DNA of 33,595 nt, from the NCBI GenBank assembly GCA_030608745.1, contig JAUWDQ010000002.1, positions 1 through 33,595 on the forward strand, read 5' to 3'. This document shows, one piece after another, positions 23,138-31,049 of the stretch. Origin of the DNA: Pseudomonadota bacterium (lineage in GTDB: Bacteria; Desulfobacterota; BSN033; WVXP01; G020346125). The notes beneath the pieces are model-generated. The model was given only the letters and a program-made list of their open reading frames with translations, did no database searches and had not been told where the DNA came from. The number at the start of each line of letters is the position of its first letter. The first letter of the stretch is position 1. The translations under genes and the position numbers were made by a program.

Positions 23138-23166
23138 TTGAAAAACCTATCCTAATATCTTATATT
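23138..23166 (+). promoter_or_regulatory. Sigma-70-type promoter for the zinc-ribbon/lipoprotein genes
   Basis: TTGAAA (23138-23143), 17-bp spacer, TATATT (23161-23166). Predicted leader of about 50 nt to the ATG at 23223. Confidence 0.7.
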
Positions 23167-23222
23167 GTTATGAGTTTATCTTTTCTCATGAAGGCACTGG
23201 AGCAATTGACGGGGTATTGAAT

Positions 23223-23498
23223 ATGAAATGTCGCAACTGTGGAGCGATCAATAGGAAGGATTCAAAATTTTGCAAAAAGTGTGGTTCCAGCCAAAACATG
23301 AACCTCGCCTGTCCCCGTTGCCATTGCGATAACCTTCCGGATGCGTACTACTGCACCCAGTGTGGAACGAGGCTGTCTATTCAAAGAAAGCCCAAGGGGA
23401 CCCAAAAGTGCTGCCAGAGTTGCGGCTATTTTAACGATGTTGATGCCGCTTACTGCTATTATTGCAATCAGAAGATACTGGAGGATTACCCGGAATAG
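23223..23498 (+). CDS. Small protein with three zinc ribbons
   Basis: A 91-residue protein made almost wholly of zinc-ribbon half-sites: CRNCG and CKKCG, CPRC and CTQCG, then CQSCG and CYYC. This is the double-zinc-ribbon or zinc-ribbon-2 type found in many proteins of unknown function. It has no membrane segment, so the product is probably a cytosolic metal-binding scaffold or nucleic-acid/protein adaptor. The ATG at 23223 is preferred to an in-frame TTG at 23217; GACGGGG upstream is the ribosome binding site. The promoter, and the element it shares with the alanine-zipper gene, suggest regulated expression. A lipoprotein gene follows after 82 bp. Confidence 0.75.
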   Translation: MKCRNCGAINRKDSKFCKKCGSSQNMNLACPRCHCDNLPDAYYCTQCGTRLSIQRKPKGTQKCCQSCGYFNDVDAAYCYYCNQKILEDYPE

Positions 23499-23580
23499 CC
23501 CTTTTAGCGCCGTCGGGAATGGCTATAGTGGGGTAGAGGTTTTTGCAAGGACAAATAGAGGGAAAAGGGGTGATAAGGAG

Positions 23581-24177
23581 ATGAAGTGGAAATGGATGTA
23601 TCCGCTAGTTCTTCTGTTCTATCTATGGGGATGTGCGGCAAGCCGTACCTTTTGGATGGATATCCGATACCTGCCAGGACCCTCGGCTGAGCAGGCGGAG
23701 CGGAAACAGGTCGTTGCAGTCAATGACTTCAAGGACCTCAGGGAAGATAGTTCCACACTTGGGGCTTGGACTCGGCCCAAGGGTCGACTGGATACTTTTA
23801 TGACCTCCAAACCTGTGGATCAGGCGGTCACCAAGGCTATATCGGACTATTTCATTTCCCGGAAGTATCGAGTTATTAATTATACGGGCTGGGATTTGAG
23901 TCCCGAGAGTCTTTCCGGTATTCCGGCCGATTTAGTGGTTGGGGGGGATATTATTCATCTGAAAAGTGAAGCCTGGACCACCGTACGAACGAGGGTGAAA
24001 GTCCACGTCCAGCTTCAGATTCACGTGGGCAAAGTAAGGGAGAGGAAGGTATTGAGCCAAAAAATGGAGATCTCGAAGGAGATAGTAGGGGTTACATCGA
24101 GGCCGGAAAACATCGAGGAAGCGCTCAATAAGGAACTTTCGGAGGCCATTGACAGGATCTTCCAAGGCATACTGTGA
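23581..24177 (+). CDS. Lipoprotein of unknown function
   Basis: A 198-residue protein with a lipoprotein signal: KWKWMYPLVLLFYLWGCA places the lipidated cysteine at residue 18. The mature part has an alternating beta pattern, with VVAVNDFKDLRED near residue 50 and PADLVVGGDIIHLKSE near 120. This recalls small periplasmic lipoproteins such as the YajG type, but I do not claim membership. The next residue after Cys is Ala, so outer-membrane sorting is expected. AAGGGGTGAT, ending six bases before the ATG, is an extended ribosome binding site; the adjacent AAGGAG abuts the ATG and is too close to be used. The frame is open further upstream but overlaps the zinc-ribbon gene. Confidence 0.7.
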   Translation: MKWKWMYPLVLLFYLWGCAASRTFWMDIRYLPGPSAEQAERKQVVAVNDFKDLREDSSTLGAWTRPKGRLDTFMTSKPVDQAVTKAISDYFISRKYRVINYTGWDLSPESLSGIPADLVVGGDIIHLKSEAWTTVRTRVKVHVQLQIHVGKVRERKVLSQKMEISKEIVGVTSRPENIEEALNKELSEAIDRIFQGIL

Positions 24178-24210
24178 CCTCCCCGACTTTCCAAGGATTA
24201 GGGTAATCAT

Positions 24211-25284
24211 ATGGAGCGGAAGCATTTTGCCTCGATGTTCATCATCGGTCTCGTTGTCCTATCCTTCTACCTCTTCTACGTGGTTTTCTCTCCTTTTTTG
24301 GTTCCCATTGTCTGGGCCATCATCCTAGCCATTGTATTCTACCCCGGTTACCAAAGGTTGAACCATCGGTTGAAGGGGAGGAGATCCCTCTGTGCCCTAT
24401 TGATGACGGCCCTTGTTGTGTTACTTATCGTACTTCCATCCACCTATATCCTTTCAATGTTGGCCAACGAGGCAATAAACGTCTACGTCTTTTTCGAAAG
24501 GGGATTGGAAACGGGCCGATTTCAATCGATTTTGGAGGTGAAGGATCACCCCATTATCCAGGGGTGGTGGAATCAGCTCAACCAGTATGTTGACCTCTCC
24601 GAAATCGATCTCAATTCCCTTCTGCTTGAAAACTTGAGAAAGGTGAGCACCTTCGCCATCAACCAGACCTCGAGGGTCATAAAGGGATTCTCTTTTATTA
24701 TCATCAATTTCTGCCTGGTCGTCATTTCGTTATACTATGTCTTCAAGGATGGTGATCAATTACTCAGGAAGATCCGCGAGGCGATCCCTTTGGTTCCTGA
24801 AGATAGGGGTTTGCTTTTCTCTCGTTTGGAGGAGATGGTCTACGCAACCCTATACGGGGGGATATTTGTTGCCCTTCTTCAAGGTTTTTTGGGAGGATTG
24901 GCCTTCTGGTTTTTGGGGCTCTCGTCTCCGATTTTTTGGGGTACGGTTATGGCCTTTCTCTCCTTTTTGCCTATCATTGGTCCCGTTTTCGTGTGGGGGC
25001 CAGTCGTCACCTACTTCTTCTTACAGGGGTCGATTTTAAAGGGGATTGTGCTTCTGGTCTGGGGAGGAGCCGTGGTGGGCCTTTCGGACAATTTTTTGCG
25101 CCCGATCCTCATCAGCAAGAGAACAAAGCTTCATACCATTCTGTTGTTCTTCGGGGTACTGGGTGGAATAAAGGGCTTCGGATTGCTGGGATTGGTTGTA
25201 GGTCCACTAGTGGTGACCATCTGTATAACTATCCTGGATATCTATTCGGAAAAGGCAGCTCAAACTGCCCCATCGGAGATTTGA
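24211..25284 (+). CDS. AI-2E family (PF01594) membrane permease
   Basis: A 357-residue protein with about seven or eight membrane helices, the normal length. Family features are the hydrophobic N-terminal pair ending YPGYQRLNHRLKGRR, a soluble segment of about 80-150, the helix-rich AFLSFLPIIGPVFVWGPVV, and the C-terminal FGVLGGIKGFGLLGLVVGPLVV. The family includes TqsA (reported autoinducer-2 exporter) and Na+/H+ antiporters, and most members have unknown substrates, so the name does not imply quorum sensing. Eighteen bases separate it from mltA. Confidence 0.9.
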   Translation: MERKHFASMFIIGLVVLSFYLFYVVFSPFLVPIVWAIILAIVFYPGYQRLNHRLKGRRSLCALLMTALVVLLIVLPSTYILSMLANEAINVYVFFERGLETGRFQSILEVKDHPIIQGWWNQLNQYVDLSEIDLNSLLLENLRKVSTFAINQTSRVIKGFSFIIINFCLVVISLYYVFKDGDQLLRKIREAIPLVPEDRGLLFSRLEEMVYATLYGGIFVALLQGFLGGLAFWFLGLSSPIFWGTVMAFLSFLPIIGPVFVWGPVVTYFFLQGSILKGIVLLVWGGAVVGLSDNFLRPILISKRTKLHTILLFFGVLGGIKGFGLLGLVVGPLVVTICITILDIYSEKAAQTAPSEI

Positions 25285-25302
25285 AGGATACGGAGGCAAG
25301 GA

Positions 25303-26487
25303 ATGAGGAAAGCACTGGTCCTTTTTCTGGTTCCCGTAATTCTCATTGGATGTGCAAAATTGACCAAGGATGTGAAAGCGCCCGAGAAGCCCTTGATACT
25401 ACTGAAGGGAAGAGATATTCCCTCCTTCGATAATGATTTAAACAGGGAATCATTGAGGGTTGCCATCAGTCGGAGCATTGAATTTTTCCGGAGGCTGCCG
25501 GCGGATCGCCTCTTCGAGTACGGAGAAGATCAATATTCAACCTCCCACATCATCAAGTCAATGGAGACTTTTTTGTATCTCCTGGATGAGGCTGAGGATA
25601 TGGAGGAGCTAACCGATATGGTCCGGCAGCGGTTTAACGTTTACCAATCCGTTGGATCGGATGGGCGGGGAACGGTTCTCTACACCGGGTATTACGAGCC
25701 CATCCTTAAAGGGAGTTTGACTCCCAATGGGACGTATAGGTGGCCCCTGTATAAGAGGCCGAACGATTTGATTGAGATCGACCTGGAGCTCTTCAGCGGC
25801 AGGTTCAAAGGGGAGAAGATCAGAGCCCGTTACGATGGGAGCCGGATTGTGCCCTATTACACCAGGGAAGAGATCGATAACCATGGAATGCTATCGGGAA
25901 GGCAATTGGAGATCGCCTGGTTGGAGGATCCCATTGATGTCTTCTTCCTTCAGATCCAAGGATCAGGGCAGGTCCTTCTGGAGGATGAACCCACCCTGAG
26001 GGTAAACTACTCGGCATGGAATGGAAGGCCCTATCGAAGTATTGGGGCCCTATTGATCAATAGGGGGATCATAAAGAGGGAGGAGATGAGCATTACCCGG
26101 TTGAGGGAATATTTACGGGATAACCCCAGCCAGAGGGAGGAGATCCTAAATTATAATGAAAGCTACATCTTCTTCAGGGTGGTGGAACAGGGGCCACTGG
26201 GCAACATTGAGGTTCCACTCACCCCTGGTCTTTCCATTGCCACGGATTCCAGATTGTTCCCCAAGGGTGGCCTGGTCTACATCTGTGCCGAAAAGCCCAT
26301 CATCGACGATTCGGGTACCGTCATAGGGTGGATTCCCTTCTCGAGGTTCGCCCTCAACCAGGATACAGGGGGTGTCATCAAGGGGCCGGGGCGGGTAGAC
26401 CTTTTTTGGGGAAGCGGAGAGGAGGCGGGGATTCCGGCAGGACATATGAAAAACGAGGGGAAGCTCTATTTCCTCGTCGAGAAATAA
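25303..26487 (+). CDS. mltA: Membrane-bound lytic murein transglycosylase A
   Basis: A 394-residue lipoprotein. The signal ends in VILIGC, with the lipid cysteine at residue 16. The MltA domain (about 120-280) contains LYTGYYEPILKGS and IQGSGQVLLEDE. The C-terminal 3D (double-psi barrel) domain has DTGGVIKGPGRVDLFWGSG, with D354 and the expected catalytic D366 corresponding to Asp308 of E. coli. It cleaves the glycan backbone between MurNAc and GlcNAc, forming 1,6-anhydro-MurNAc. GGAGGC before the ATG is the ribosome binding site. It is the last gene of the AI-2E-mltA pair. Confidence 0.95.
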   Translation: MRKALVLFLVPVILIGCAKLTKDVKAPEKPLILLKGRDIPSFDNDLNRESLRVAISRSIEFFRRLPADRLFEYGEDQYSTSHIIKSMETFLYLLDEAEDMEELTDMVRQRFNVYQSVGSDGRGTVLYTGYYEPILKGSLTPNGTYRWPLYKRPNDLIEIDLELFSGRFKGEKIRARYDGSRIVPYYTREEIDNHGMLSGRQLEIAWLEDPIDVFFLQIQGSGQVLLEDEPTLRVNYSAWNGRPYRSIGALLINRGIIKREEMSITRLREYLRDNPSQREEILNYNESYIFFRVVEQGPLGNIEVPLTPGLSIATDSRLFPKGGLVYICAEKPIIDDSGTVIGWIPFSRFALNQDTGGVIKGPGRVDLFWGSGEEAGIPAGHMKNEGKLYFLVEK

Positions 26488-26977
26488 TCTCCTGGTTTGC
26501 TTGCCATCAATTTCGGGGATCTGTGATTCTTGATCAACCCATGTCATATTGGCATACCCGCAATATCCAAAGAAATTAAAAGGGACATATTCAATTAGAA
26601 AATAAGCCCGGAACATGCCTTTTTAGTCTCACCTTAACTTCCAATATCTTCTGGCACTTTTACCATTCCACCCAGGTAGCCCATCCTCCTTCTTCAAATT
26701 CATGTTTCAGCCCATTTATTATTCGGGGAATCGTTGGGGAGAAACGTGCTTGAACGTATTTTTGCTGGATTCATCTCGATTGGCATATGAATTGCTTATT
26801 AATTCATGACAGGCCTTCCAAGATGGCGTGCTAGCCGTGCATTTCCCTTTAGTGGAATTAAGCTTCGGAAAGAGCATACGCCACTGTGATTATTTTTCAT
26901 ACGAGTTGATAAATTTTGTCATCGGTTTACAGGTAGCGGGCGGGATCATATGCAACCAGGTTCTGAGGAGGAGGTCG
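26488..26977. other. Intergenic region without recognised content
   Basis: These 490 bases hold no convincing gene, terminator hairpin or tRNA. Codon-like stretches are short and stop-rich in all frames, base composition is more AT-rich than in neighbouring genes, and the last 15 bases contain the strong ribosome binding site of the next gene. The frame of that gene is open upstream to 26828 but lacks any gene-like features there. It may be a decayed gene. Confidence 0.5.
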
Positions 26978-27238
26978 ATGAGGTTCAATATCGGGGATAA
27001 GGTTCGCCATCGGGGTCTCAGGTGGCTTTGGGGAACAGTAGAGGAGATCTACGAGGCCTCAAGAGCCCATTCCGATGATGGCCGCTACTATCACTATAAG
27101 GTATCCCTCGGGAAAGGTAACTACTATATCGATCGAGGAAGTGAATGGGAATCTATTCCAGGAGGAAAGGAGAATTCGGAAGCCACTTCCGATCGTGGGG
27201 TCAATTTCGAGGATTCCGTACCGCCTGACTCGGACTAA
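26978..27238 (+). CDS. Small protein with SH3-like N-terminus, function unknown
   Basis: An 86-residue protein that I do not recognise. Residues 1-55 (FNIGDKVRHRGLRWLWGTVEEIY and HYKVSLGKGNYYIDRGSEWE) have the pattern of a small beta-barrel (Tudor/KOW-like), where a GDKVRH turn is followed by GTVEEI. The last 30 residues are polar and probably disordered. GAGGAGGAGG at 26964-26973, five bases before the ATG, is one of the strongest ribosome binding sites in the window and fixes the start. The protein has no signal or membrane segment. A gene by itself between two repeat-rich gaps. Confidence 0.65.
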   Translation: MRFNIGDKVRHRGLRWLWGTVEEIYEASRAHSDDGRYYHYKVSLGKGNYYIDRGSEWESIPGGKENSEATSDRGVNFEDSVPPDSD

Positions 27239-27279
27239 CCCCTTCGAGTTTATCCCTCGGCCAGTTTAAAGGGGGTTTT
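27237..27279 (+). terminator. Possible terminator after the small SH3-like gene
   Basis: AACCCCTT (27237-27244) can pair with AAGGGGGTT (27269-27277), with one bulge, followed by a short T run. The loop is long (24 nt), so this is tentative. Confidence 0.35.
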
Positions 27280-27388
27280 GCTATAACCTCATTTTCGTGT
27301 CCACCATTTCCCCAAGTTTTGCCTTAACAAATTACCCCATTCAGCCTAGTTTGGGTACTGCCGTTATGCGGTGCTGCGATAAATAAAG

Positions 27389-27463
27389 GTGTTGCAGTGT
27401 TGCTGTGCTGCAGTGTTGCGGTCAAAGAATAGTGCTTTGGTGTTGCAGTCCTGCAGTGGTGCA
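27389..27463. repeat. Imperfect tandem repeat, 8-bp units GTGTTGCA
   Basis: Four contiguous units at 27389-27420 (GTGTTGCA, GTGTTGCT, GTGCTGCA, GTGTTGCG) and three more at 27440-27463 after a short spacer. The period equals that of the TGGAATAG array at 22874 but the sequence differs. Confidence 0.75.
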
Positions 27464-27635
27464 GTTGAGAGGGGGAAAAAGTCTGGGGTGAGAGGCTAGG
27501 AGTGAAGAGGAAAGAGGAAGGAGGAAGGAGGAAGGAGGGGGTAGGCAGGGTAAGGGAAAAGTGTGTTTTGGATTTCTCCTCCTAAATGACCCTTGTCCCT
27601 CAGATTACGCTCAAGAACAACGGGTCCGCCTCCAA

Positions 27636-27653
27636 AAAATCAGGAAACTCCAG
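27636..27653. promoter_or_regulatory. 18-bp element upstream of a promoter-like sequence (copy B)
   Basis: AAAATCAGGAAACTCCAG, one base different from 23109-23126, ending 11 nt before TTGACT at 27665. Same orientation and same spacing to the -35-like box as copy A. Confidence 0.5.
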
Positions 27654-27664
27654 TGGATTTTTTG

Positions 27665-27691
27665 TTGACTTAAGGGGAAAGATTTTATAAT
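27665..27691 (+). promoter_or_regulatory. Promoter-like TTGACT/TATAAT with a 15-bp spacer
   Basis: TTGACT (27665-27670) and perfect TATAAT (27686-27691). The 15-bp spacer is short for sigma-70, which often means activator dependence. It would give a long leader of about 135 nt to the lipoprotein gene. Confidence 0.4.
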
Positions 27692-27756
27692 ATACTAGTC
27701 ATTGAAGTAAGGGGACTGGGATCGAAATTTTTTTATCAATTTTCCACTTTTTTGAC

Positions 27757-27785
27757 TTGATCTTCTCGGTAAATGCTTATATGAT
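27757..27785 (+). promoter_or_regulatory. Candidate proximal promoter for the alanine-zipper lipoprotein gene
   Basis: TTGATC (27757-27762), 17-bp spacer, TATGAT (27780-27785). Leader of about 43 nt to the ATG at 27835. Confidence 0.5.
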
Positions 27786-27834
27786 TACGGTAACACTGGA
27801 GAGGGGGATAGAATCCCAGAGAAAGGAGGGGTGA

Positions 27835-28212
27835 ATGGTTATGACGCGAAATTTTCCCTTTGCGAGGGTATTCGCAACCGTGGCTGTTGCAGCATTTGTG
27901 GCTATCTTCGCCTTCGGCTGCGCCACAACTGAGCAAGTTAAAAAAGCTCAGTCAACTGCTGACGAAGCCTTGAAGGTGGCGCAAGAAGCAATGAGTAAGG
28001 CGGATTCGGCAGTGATTAAAGCCGGAGAATGTGAGGAGGCTGCAAAACGAGCTGATGCCGCTGCCGAAAAAGCTAGTGCTGAAGCCGATCGTTCAGAGGC
28101 TGCAGCTACACGGGCAGTCGCAGCAGCCGATCGTGCGGAAGCGGCGGCCGATCGTGCGGAGGCAGCTGCGAGGAAGGCTGCGGCGGCCTTTAAAAAGCGC
28201 ATGATGAAATAG
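27835..28212 (+). CDS. Alanine-zipper outer-membrane lipoprotein (Lpp/OprI-like)
   Basis: A 125-residue protein with a signal peptide ending FGCA, lipid cysteine C29. Residues 31-118 are one long helix with alanine at heptad core positions (KADSAV, EEAAKRADAAAEKA, AAADRAEAAADRAEAA), as in Lpp/OprI alanine zippers that trimerise. The C-terminal KKRMMK resembles the Lys-ending tail through which Lpp is bound to peptidoglycan. It probably tethers or spaces the outer membrane. The L,D-transpeptidase gene converging on it could encode the linking enzyme, which is inference. AAGGAGG at 27823 is an ideal ribosome binding site, suggesting high expression. DNA repeats (GCCGATCGTGCGGA, tandem at about 28125-28160) underlie the last heptads. 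Confidence 0.85.
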   Translation: MVMTRNFPFARVFATVAVAAFVAIFAFGCATTEQVKKAQSTADEALKVAQEAMSKADSAVIKAGECEEAAKRADAAAEKASAEADRSEAAATRAVAAADRAEAAADRAEAAARKAAAAFKKRMMK

Positions 28213-28244
28213 TGGTGTCGTGGACCTTAAGGGTTCATCGAGGT

Positions 28245-29228
28245 TTAGGGTTTGCCGATAAACTCCCTTCCCATGAGAAGGATGGGTTTATCGGCAAACT
28301 CATTTTTCCCTCTTACCTTCGTAATATCAATGGGAATCCCCGTGCGCTCCACTAGGGCGATGGTGAATTTCTTAAGATTTACCCGTTTTTCCAGTCCTTC
28401 CTCTTTTAATTGAGCGAAGCCGTAGCGGATGAGGTTGGGGATTTGATGATAGATGTCCTCTTGGACCTCGACGGAGATCCTGTTGTGTCTAAATCCGAAT
28501 TTGACGGGTTCATAGATGATCTCCACCGGCATGCCAATTCTGGCGAAAGGATAGAGATTCTCGATATCCTCCGGATAGAGCCTAATGCATCCATGGCTCA
28601 CCAAGCGGCCGACTCCCCAGGGGAAATCGGTACCGTGGATTCCGTAGCCATTGAGGGAGAGGGAAATCCAATGGGTCCCGAGGGGATTTTCCGGCCCAGG
28701 GGGGATAGATACTCTTCCATGCTTCCTCCGGAGACTGGATGGAATGTGCCACGTGGGGTTCTCTAATTTACCGGAGACGTGAAAGGTCCCAAAGGGGGTT
28801 CGTCCATTCAATACCCCGATTCCTATGGGATAAGTCTTGACCATTTGTATGGATTTGATGAAGAGATAGAGCCTCATCTCCGGGACATTAATTACAATAC
28901 CTTCGTGCCGGGTTTGGGGGAGTACCCACGTGGCGGGAATTTTGAGCTTTAACCCCTCAGGAGGAATCCATGAATCCAGTTCCCGATAAAGGGACTTCAG
29001 TTCCCAGAAGCCGAGACCGAATTTCCTCGCTATGTCGAGTAATGTCTCATTGGGCTGGATGGTATGGTTTCGTTCGCTTCCTACTACTGTCAAAGCTCGT
29101 GAATTGGTATCGTCTTTCCCCTTAGGTATGAAATAAGAAAAGGCCCCCGAGGCCGATAATGAGGGTGGTAAGCCAAGGGAGGAGACGAATAAGAAAATGA
29201 TTGCAAACAGAGATTTTCTTGCCTTCAT
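28245..29228 (-). CDS. L,D-transpeptidase (YkuD domain) with LysM
   Basis: A 327-residue exported protein. A signal peptide (about 1-26) is followed by a LysM peptidoglycan-binding motif (about 54-98, HTIQPNETLLDIARKFGL) and a YkuD domain (about 110-240). The catalytic triad motif is complete: H198 in YGIHGTDFPWGVG, then S211-H212-G-C214-I-R in LVSHGCIRL, C214 being the nucleophile. It forms 3-3 peptidoglycan cross-links or attaches lipoproteins to meso-diaminopimelate. The C-terminal 85 residues are an extra helical/beta region without a recognised domain. It converges with the lipoprotein gene (32-bp gap) and diverges from the MFS gene. Confidence 0.93.
   Translation of the reverse strand: MKARKSLFAIIFLFVSSLGLPPSLSASGAFSYFIPKGKDDTNSRALTVVGSERNHTIQPNETLLDIARKFGLGFWELKSLYRELDSWIPPEGLKLKIPATWVLPQTRHEGIVINVPEMRLYLFIKSIQMVKTYPIGIGVLNGRTPFGTFHVSGKLENPTWHIPSSLRRKHGRVSIPPGPENPLGTHWISLSLNGYGIHGTDFPWGVGRLVSHGCIRLYPEDIENLYPFARIGMPVEIIYEPVKFGFRHNRISVEVQEDIYHQIPNLIRYGFAQLKEEGLEKRVNLKKFTIALVERTGIPIDITKVRGKNEFADKPILLMGREFIGKP
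28250..28306 (+). terminator. Terminator for the lipoprotein gene, inside the 3' end of the opposing L,D-transpeptidase gene
   Basis: A perfect 14-bp inverted repeat, GTTTGCCGATAAAC (28250-28263) and GTTTATCGGCAAAC (28286-28299), with a 22-nt loop and then TCATTTTT on the plus strand. It lies wholly in the last codons of the convergent gene. No T run follows on the minus strand. Confidence 0.6.
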
Positions 29229-29342
29229 TTCAACGATACATCATATATTATCACGGAAATTCCTAAGCTTCCAGAGAAATTTGTTCGGAAGGTTCCCGAA
29301 TTTTATGGTTTAGGTTATTGTTGATGTGAAAGGGGACGAGGC

Positions 29343-30581
29343 ATGAAAGGGAGGGGAACAATCCATTACGGATGGATCGTCATCACGATGGGGCTGCTCA
29401 CAACTATCGGTGCCCACGGTTTCGGACGATTCGCATATTCCATGATCAATCCTAGCATGATCGATGGTTTGGGTTTATCCTACACGCAGGTCGGATACCT
29501 TGCGGTGGGCAACTTCGGCGGCTACCTGCTTCTCGCCATTGTCGGTGGTTTCTTGGCGGCCCGATTAGGGCCAAGAATCGTCATCAGCCTCTCTCTTGCT
29601 CTGATGGGCATCACCATGATCTTGACAGGCTTGGCCAAGACGTACGGTTTTGCTCTTGCCATGCGGGCACTGACAGGTCTCGGCAATGGGGGAGCGTTTG
29701 TCCCCGCCATGGCGCTCGGGTCTATCTGGTTTTCAGCCCGGAAGAGAGGATTTGCCACGGGCATCGTGACAGCGGGTATCGGCATAGGATTCGCCCTTTC
29801 GGGCGTGATCGTTCCCCCTATCCTATCCGCTTATGGGGCAGAAGGCTGGAGAGCCTGCTGGTACTACCTTGGGGTCATGGTTCTCGTTCTGGCAGTAATC
29901 ACGTACGGTTTTCTCAGAAATAGGCCGGAGGACCTGGGGCTGAAAGAGTTAGGTTCAGACGCGTCGGAGGACAAGTCGGAAGGGCAAAAGGCCAAGGGAC
30001 TTGAATGGGGAAAGGTCTACAAAATCGGATCGGTGTGGCACCTCGGGGTCGTCTATTTCATGTACGGATTTTCCTATATCATCTACATCAACTTTTTTGT
30101 CACTTTTCTCGTAAAAGAGATGGGATGGACAAATAATGAGGCAGGTAGGCTTTTCACCTTTCTCGGCTTCCTGAGCATTTTCTGCGGCCTCCTCTGGGGA
30201 GGAATTTCTGATGTTATTGGGAGAAAGGGCGGGGCAGCCCTGGCTTATGTGGCTCTGGCTATATCCTATGGAATTTTTGCCTTGTTCCGTTCACCGGGGG
30301 CTTTCTATGTCTCCGCCTTTTTTTTCGGCATCACGGCATGGGCCATACCCACCATTATGGCCGCAGCAGCAGGAGACTATGTGGGGTCGAGGTTGGCGCC
30401 AGCGGGACTGGGTTTTATTACCCTATTTTTCGGGATTGGGCAGTTCATCGGCCCATACGTTGGAGGCCTTTTCGCCGATATGACCGGTTCCTTTAGCCTT
30501 TCCTTTGCCGTGGCTGCCGGTGTTTCTATGGTCGGGACAGTGGGATCCATTACATTGAGAAAACCCCGGGCGGAGGCCTGA
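29343..30581 (+). CDS. MFS transporter, YbfB/YjiJ type (MFS_4-like)
   Basis: A 412-residue protein with twelve predicted membrane helices and a charged central loop at about 200-225 (DKSEGQKAKGLEWG). GAHGFGRFAYSMINPSMIDGLGLS near the N-terminus is characteristic of the YbfB/YjiJ branch. The usual loop 2-3 motif GGFLAARLGPR is present. The substrate is unknown; relatives are thought to export small organic compounds. AGGGGA precedes the ATG. A weak promoter candidate (TTGTTC at 29281, TATGGT at 29304) lies in the 114-bp divergent region shared with the L,D-transpeptidase gene. Confidence 0.9.
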   Translation: MKGRGTIHYGWIVITMGLLTTIGAHGFGRFAYSMINPSMIDGLGLSYTQVGYLAVGNFGGYLLLAIVGGFLAARLGPRIVISLSLALMGITMILTGLAKTYGFALAMRALTGLGNGGAFVPAMALGSIWFSARKRGFATGIVTAGIGIGFALSGVIVPPILSAYGAEGWRACWYYLGVMVLVLAVITYGFLRNRPEDLGLKELGSDASEDKSEGQKAKGLEWGKVYKIGSVWHLGVVYFMYGFSYIIYINFFVTFLVKEMGWTNNEAGRLFTFLGFLSIFCGLLWGGISDVIGRKGGAALAYVALAISYGIFALFRSPGAFYVSAFFFGITAWAIPTIMAAAAGDYVGSRLAPAGLGFITLFFGIGQFIGPYVGGLFADMTGSFSLSFAVAAGVSMVGTVGSITLRKPRAEA

Positions 30582-30596
30582 AATCATAAAAAAAGT

Positions 30597-30625
30597 TTGA
30601 CAAAAAAGGCTCAAATCAATAATGT
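30597..30625 (+). promoter_or_regulatory. Candidate promoter for the small gene at 30674
   Basis: Perfect TTGACA (30597-30602), 17-bp spacer, weak -10 TAATGT (30620-30625). It begins 16 bp after the MFS stop. Confidence 0.45.
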
Positions 30626-30673
30626 TGATGAGGAAGAATCTGGAGAAGGTGTTATCTGCCAGGAGGGGCGGTT

Positions 30674-30937
30674 ATGAGCGAGAATCAAGTCGACAGGAGA
30701 AGGGGTGGGCGGAGGCAATCCGATATCTTCATCAGGAACCTATCGGATGAGCTGGATATTATCATCGATATCCTTGATGGTAAACTCGACGCTACCGCAA
30801 GGGAAATCCTGGAGGTGAGAAAACTTCAATTTCAATTGGGTCGGAGAAGAGATGATCGGGAAACCGAAGCAGAGATCATGAGGAAACTGGAGAAGATATC
30901 CAAAGCCCTCTTGGATTTGGGCCAATCACGAAGGTGA
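30674..30937 (+). CDS. Small charged helical protein, function unknown
   Basis: An 87-residue protein that I do not recognise. It starts with a basic tail (VDRRRGGRRQSD), has an acidic central stretch (LSDELDIIIDILDGKLD) and ends in a heptad-like helix (ETEAEIMRKLEKISKALLDLG). There is no signal, membrane helix or cysteine. The pattern suggests a coiled-coil or nucleic-acid-binding adaptor, but this is only a description. AGGAGG at 30661, seven bases before the ATG, makes the start secure. Confidence 0.65.
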   Translation: MSENQVDRRRGGRRQSDIFIRNLSDELDIIIDILDGKLDATAREILEVRKLQFQLGRRRDDRETEAEIMRKLEKISKALLDLGQSRR

Positions 30938-31049
30938 ACTCTCAAGGTCCACGAATCCAATTCACCAATATTTTCGCTTGAGAGGTGTAAGAGGTGACTT
31001 TGACTATTATCATATTATGGCATAAATACTTGCGAGTAGAAATGGATAC

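Larger units (their letters stand above)
22695..23222. other. Intergenic region of tandem repeats between udg and the zinc-ribbon gene
   Basis: This 528-bp stretch has no gene. It holds an 8-bp-period repeat (22874-22921), a 9-bp-period repeat (22967-23074), an 18-bp shared element (23109-23126) and a promoter (23138-23166). The bases 22695-22860 show nothing I can name. A minus-strand open frame across the 9-bp array is just the repeat translated as a three-residue periodic peptide. Confidence 0.7.
27239..27834. other. Repeat-rich intergenic region before the alanine-zipper lipoprotein gene
   Basis: These 596 bases hold no gene. In order: a weak hairpin, an 8-bp-period repeat (27389-27463), a purine-rich AGGAAGG-type repeat (about 27516-27540), the 18-bp shared element (27636-27653), TTGACT with TATAAT at a short 15-bp spacer (27665-27691), and a better-spaced promoter (27757-27785). 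Confidence 0.65.
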
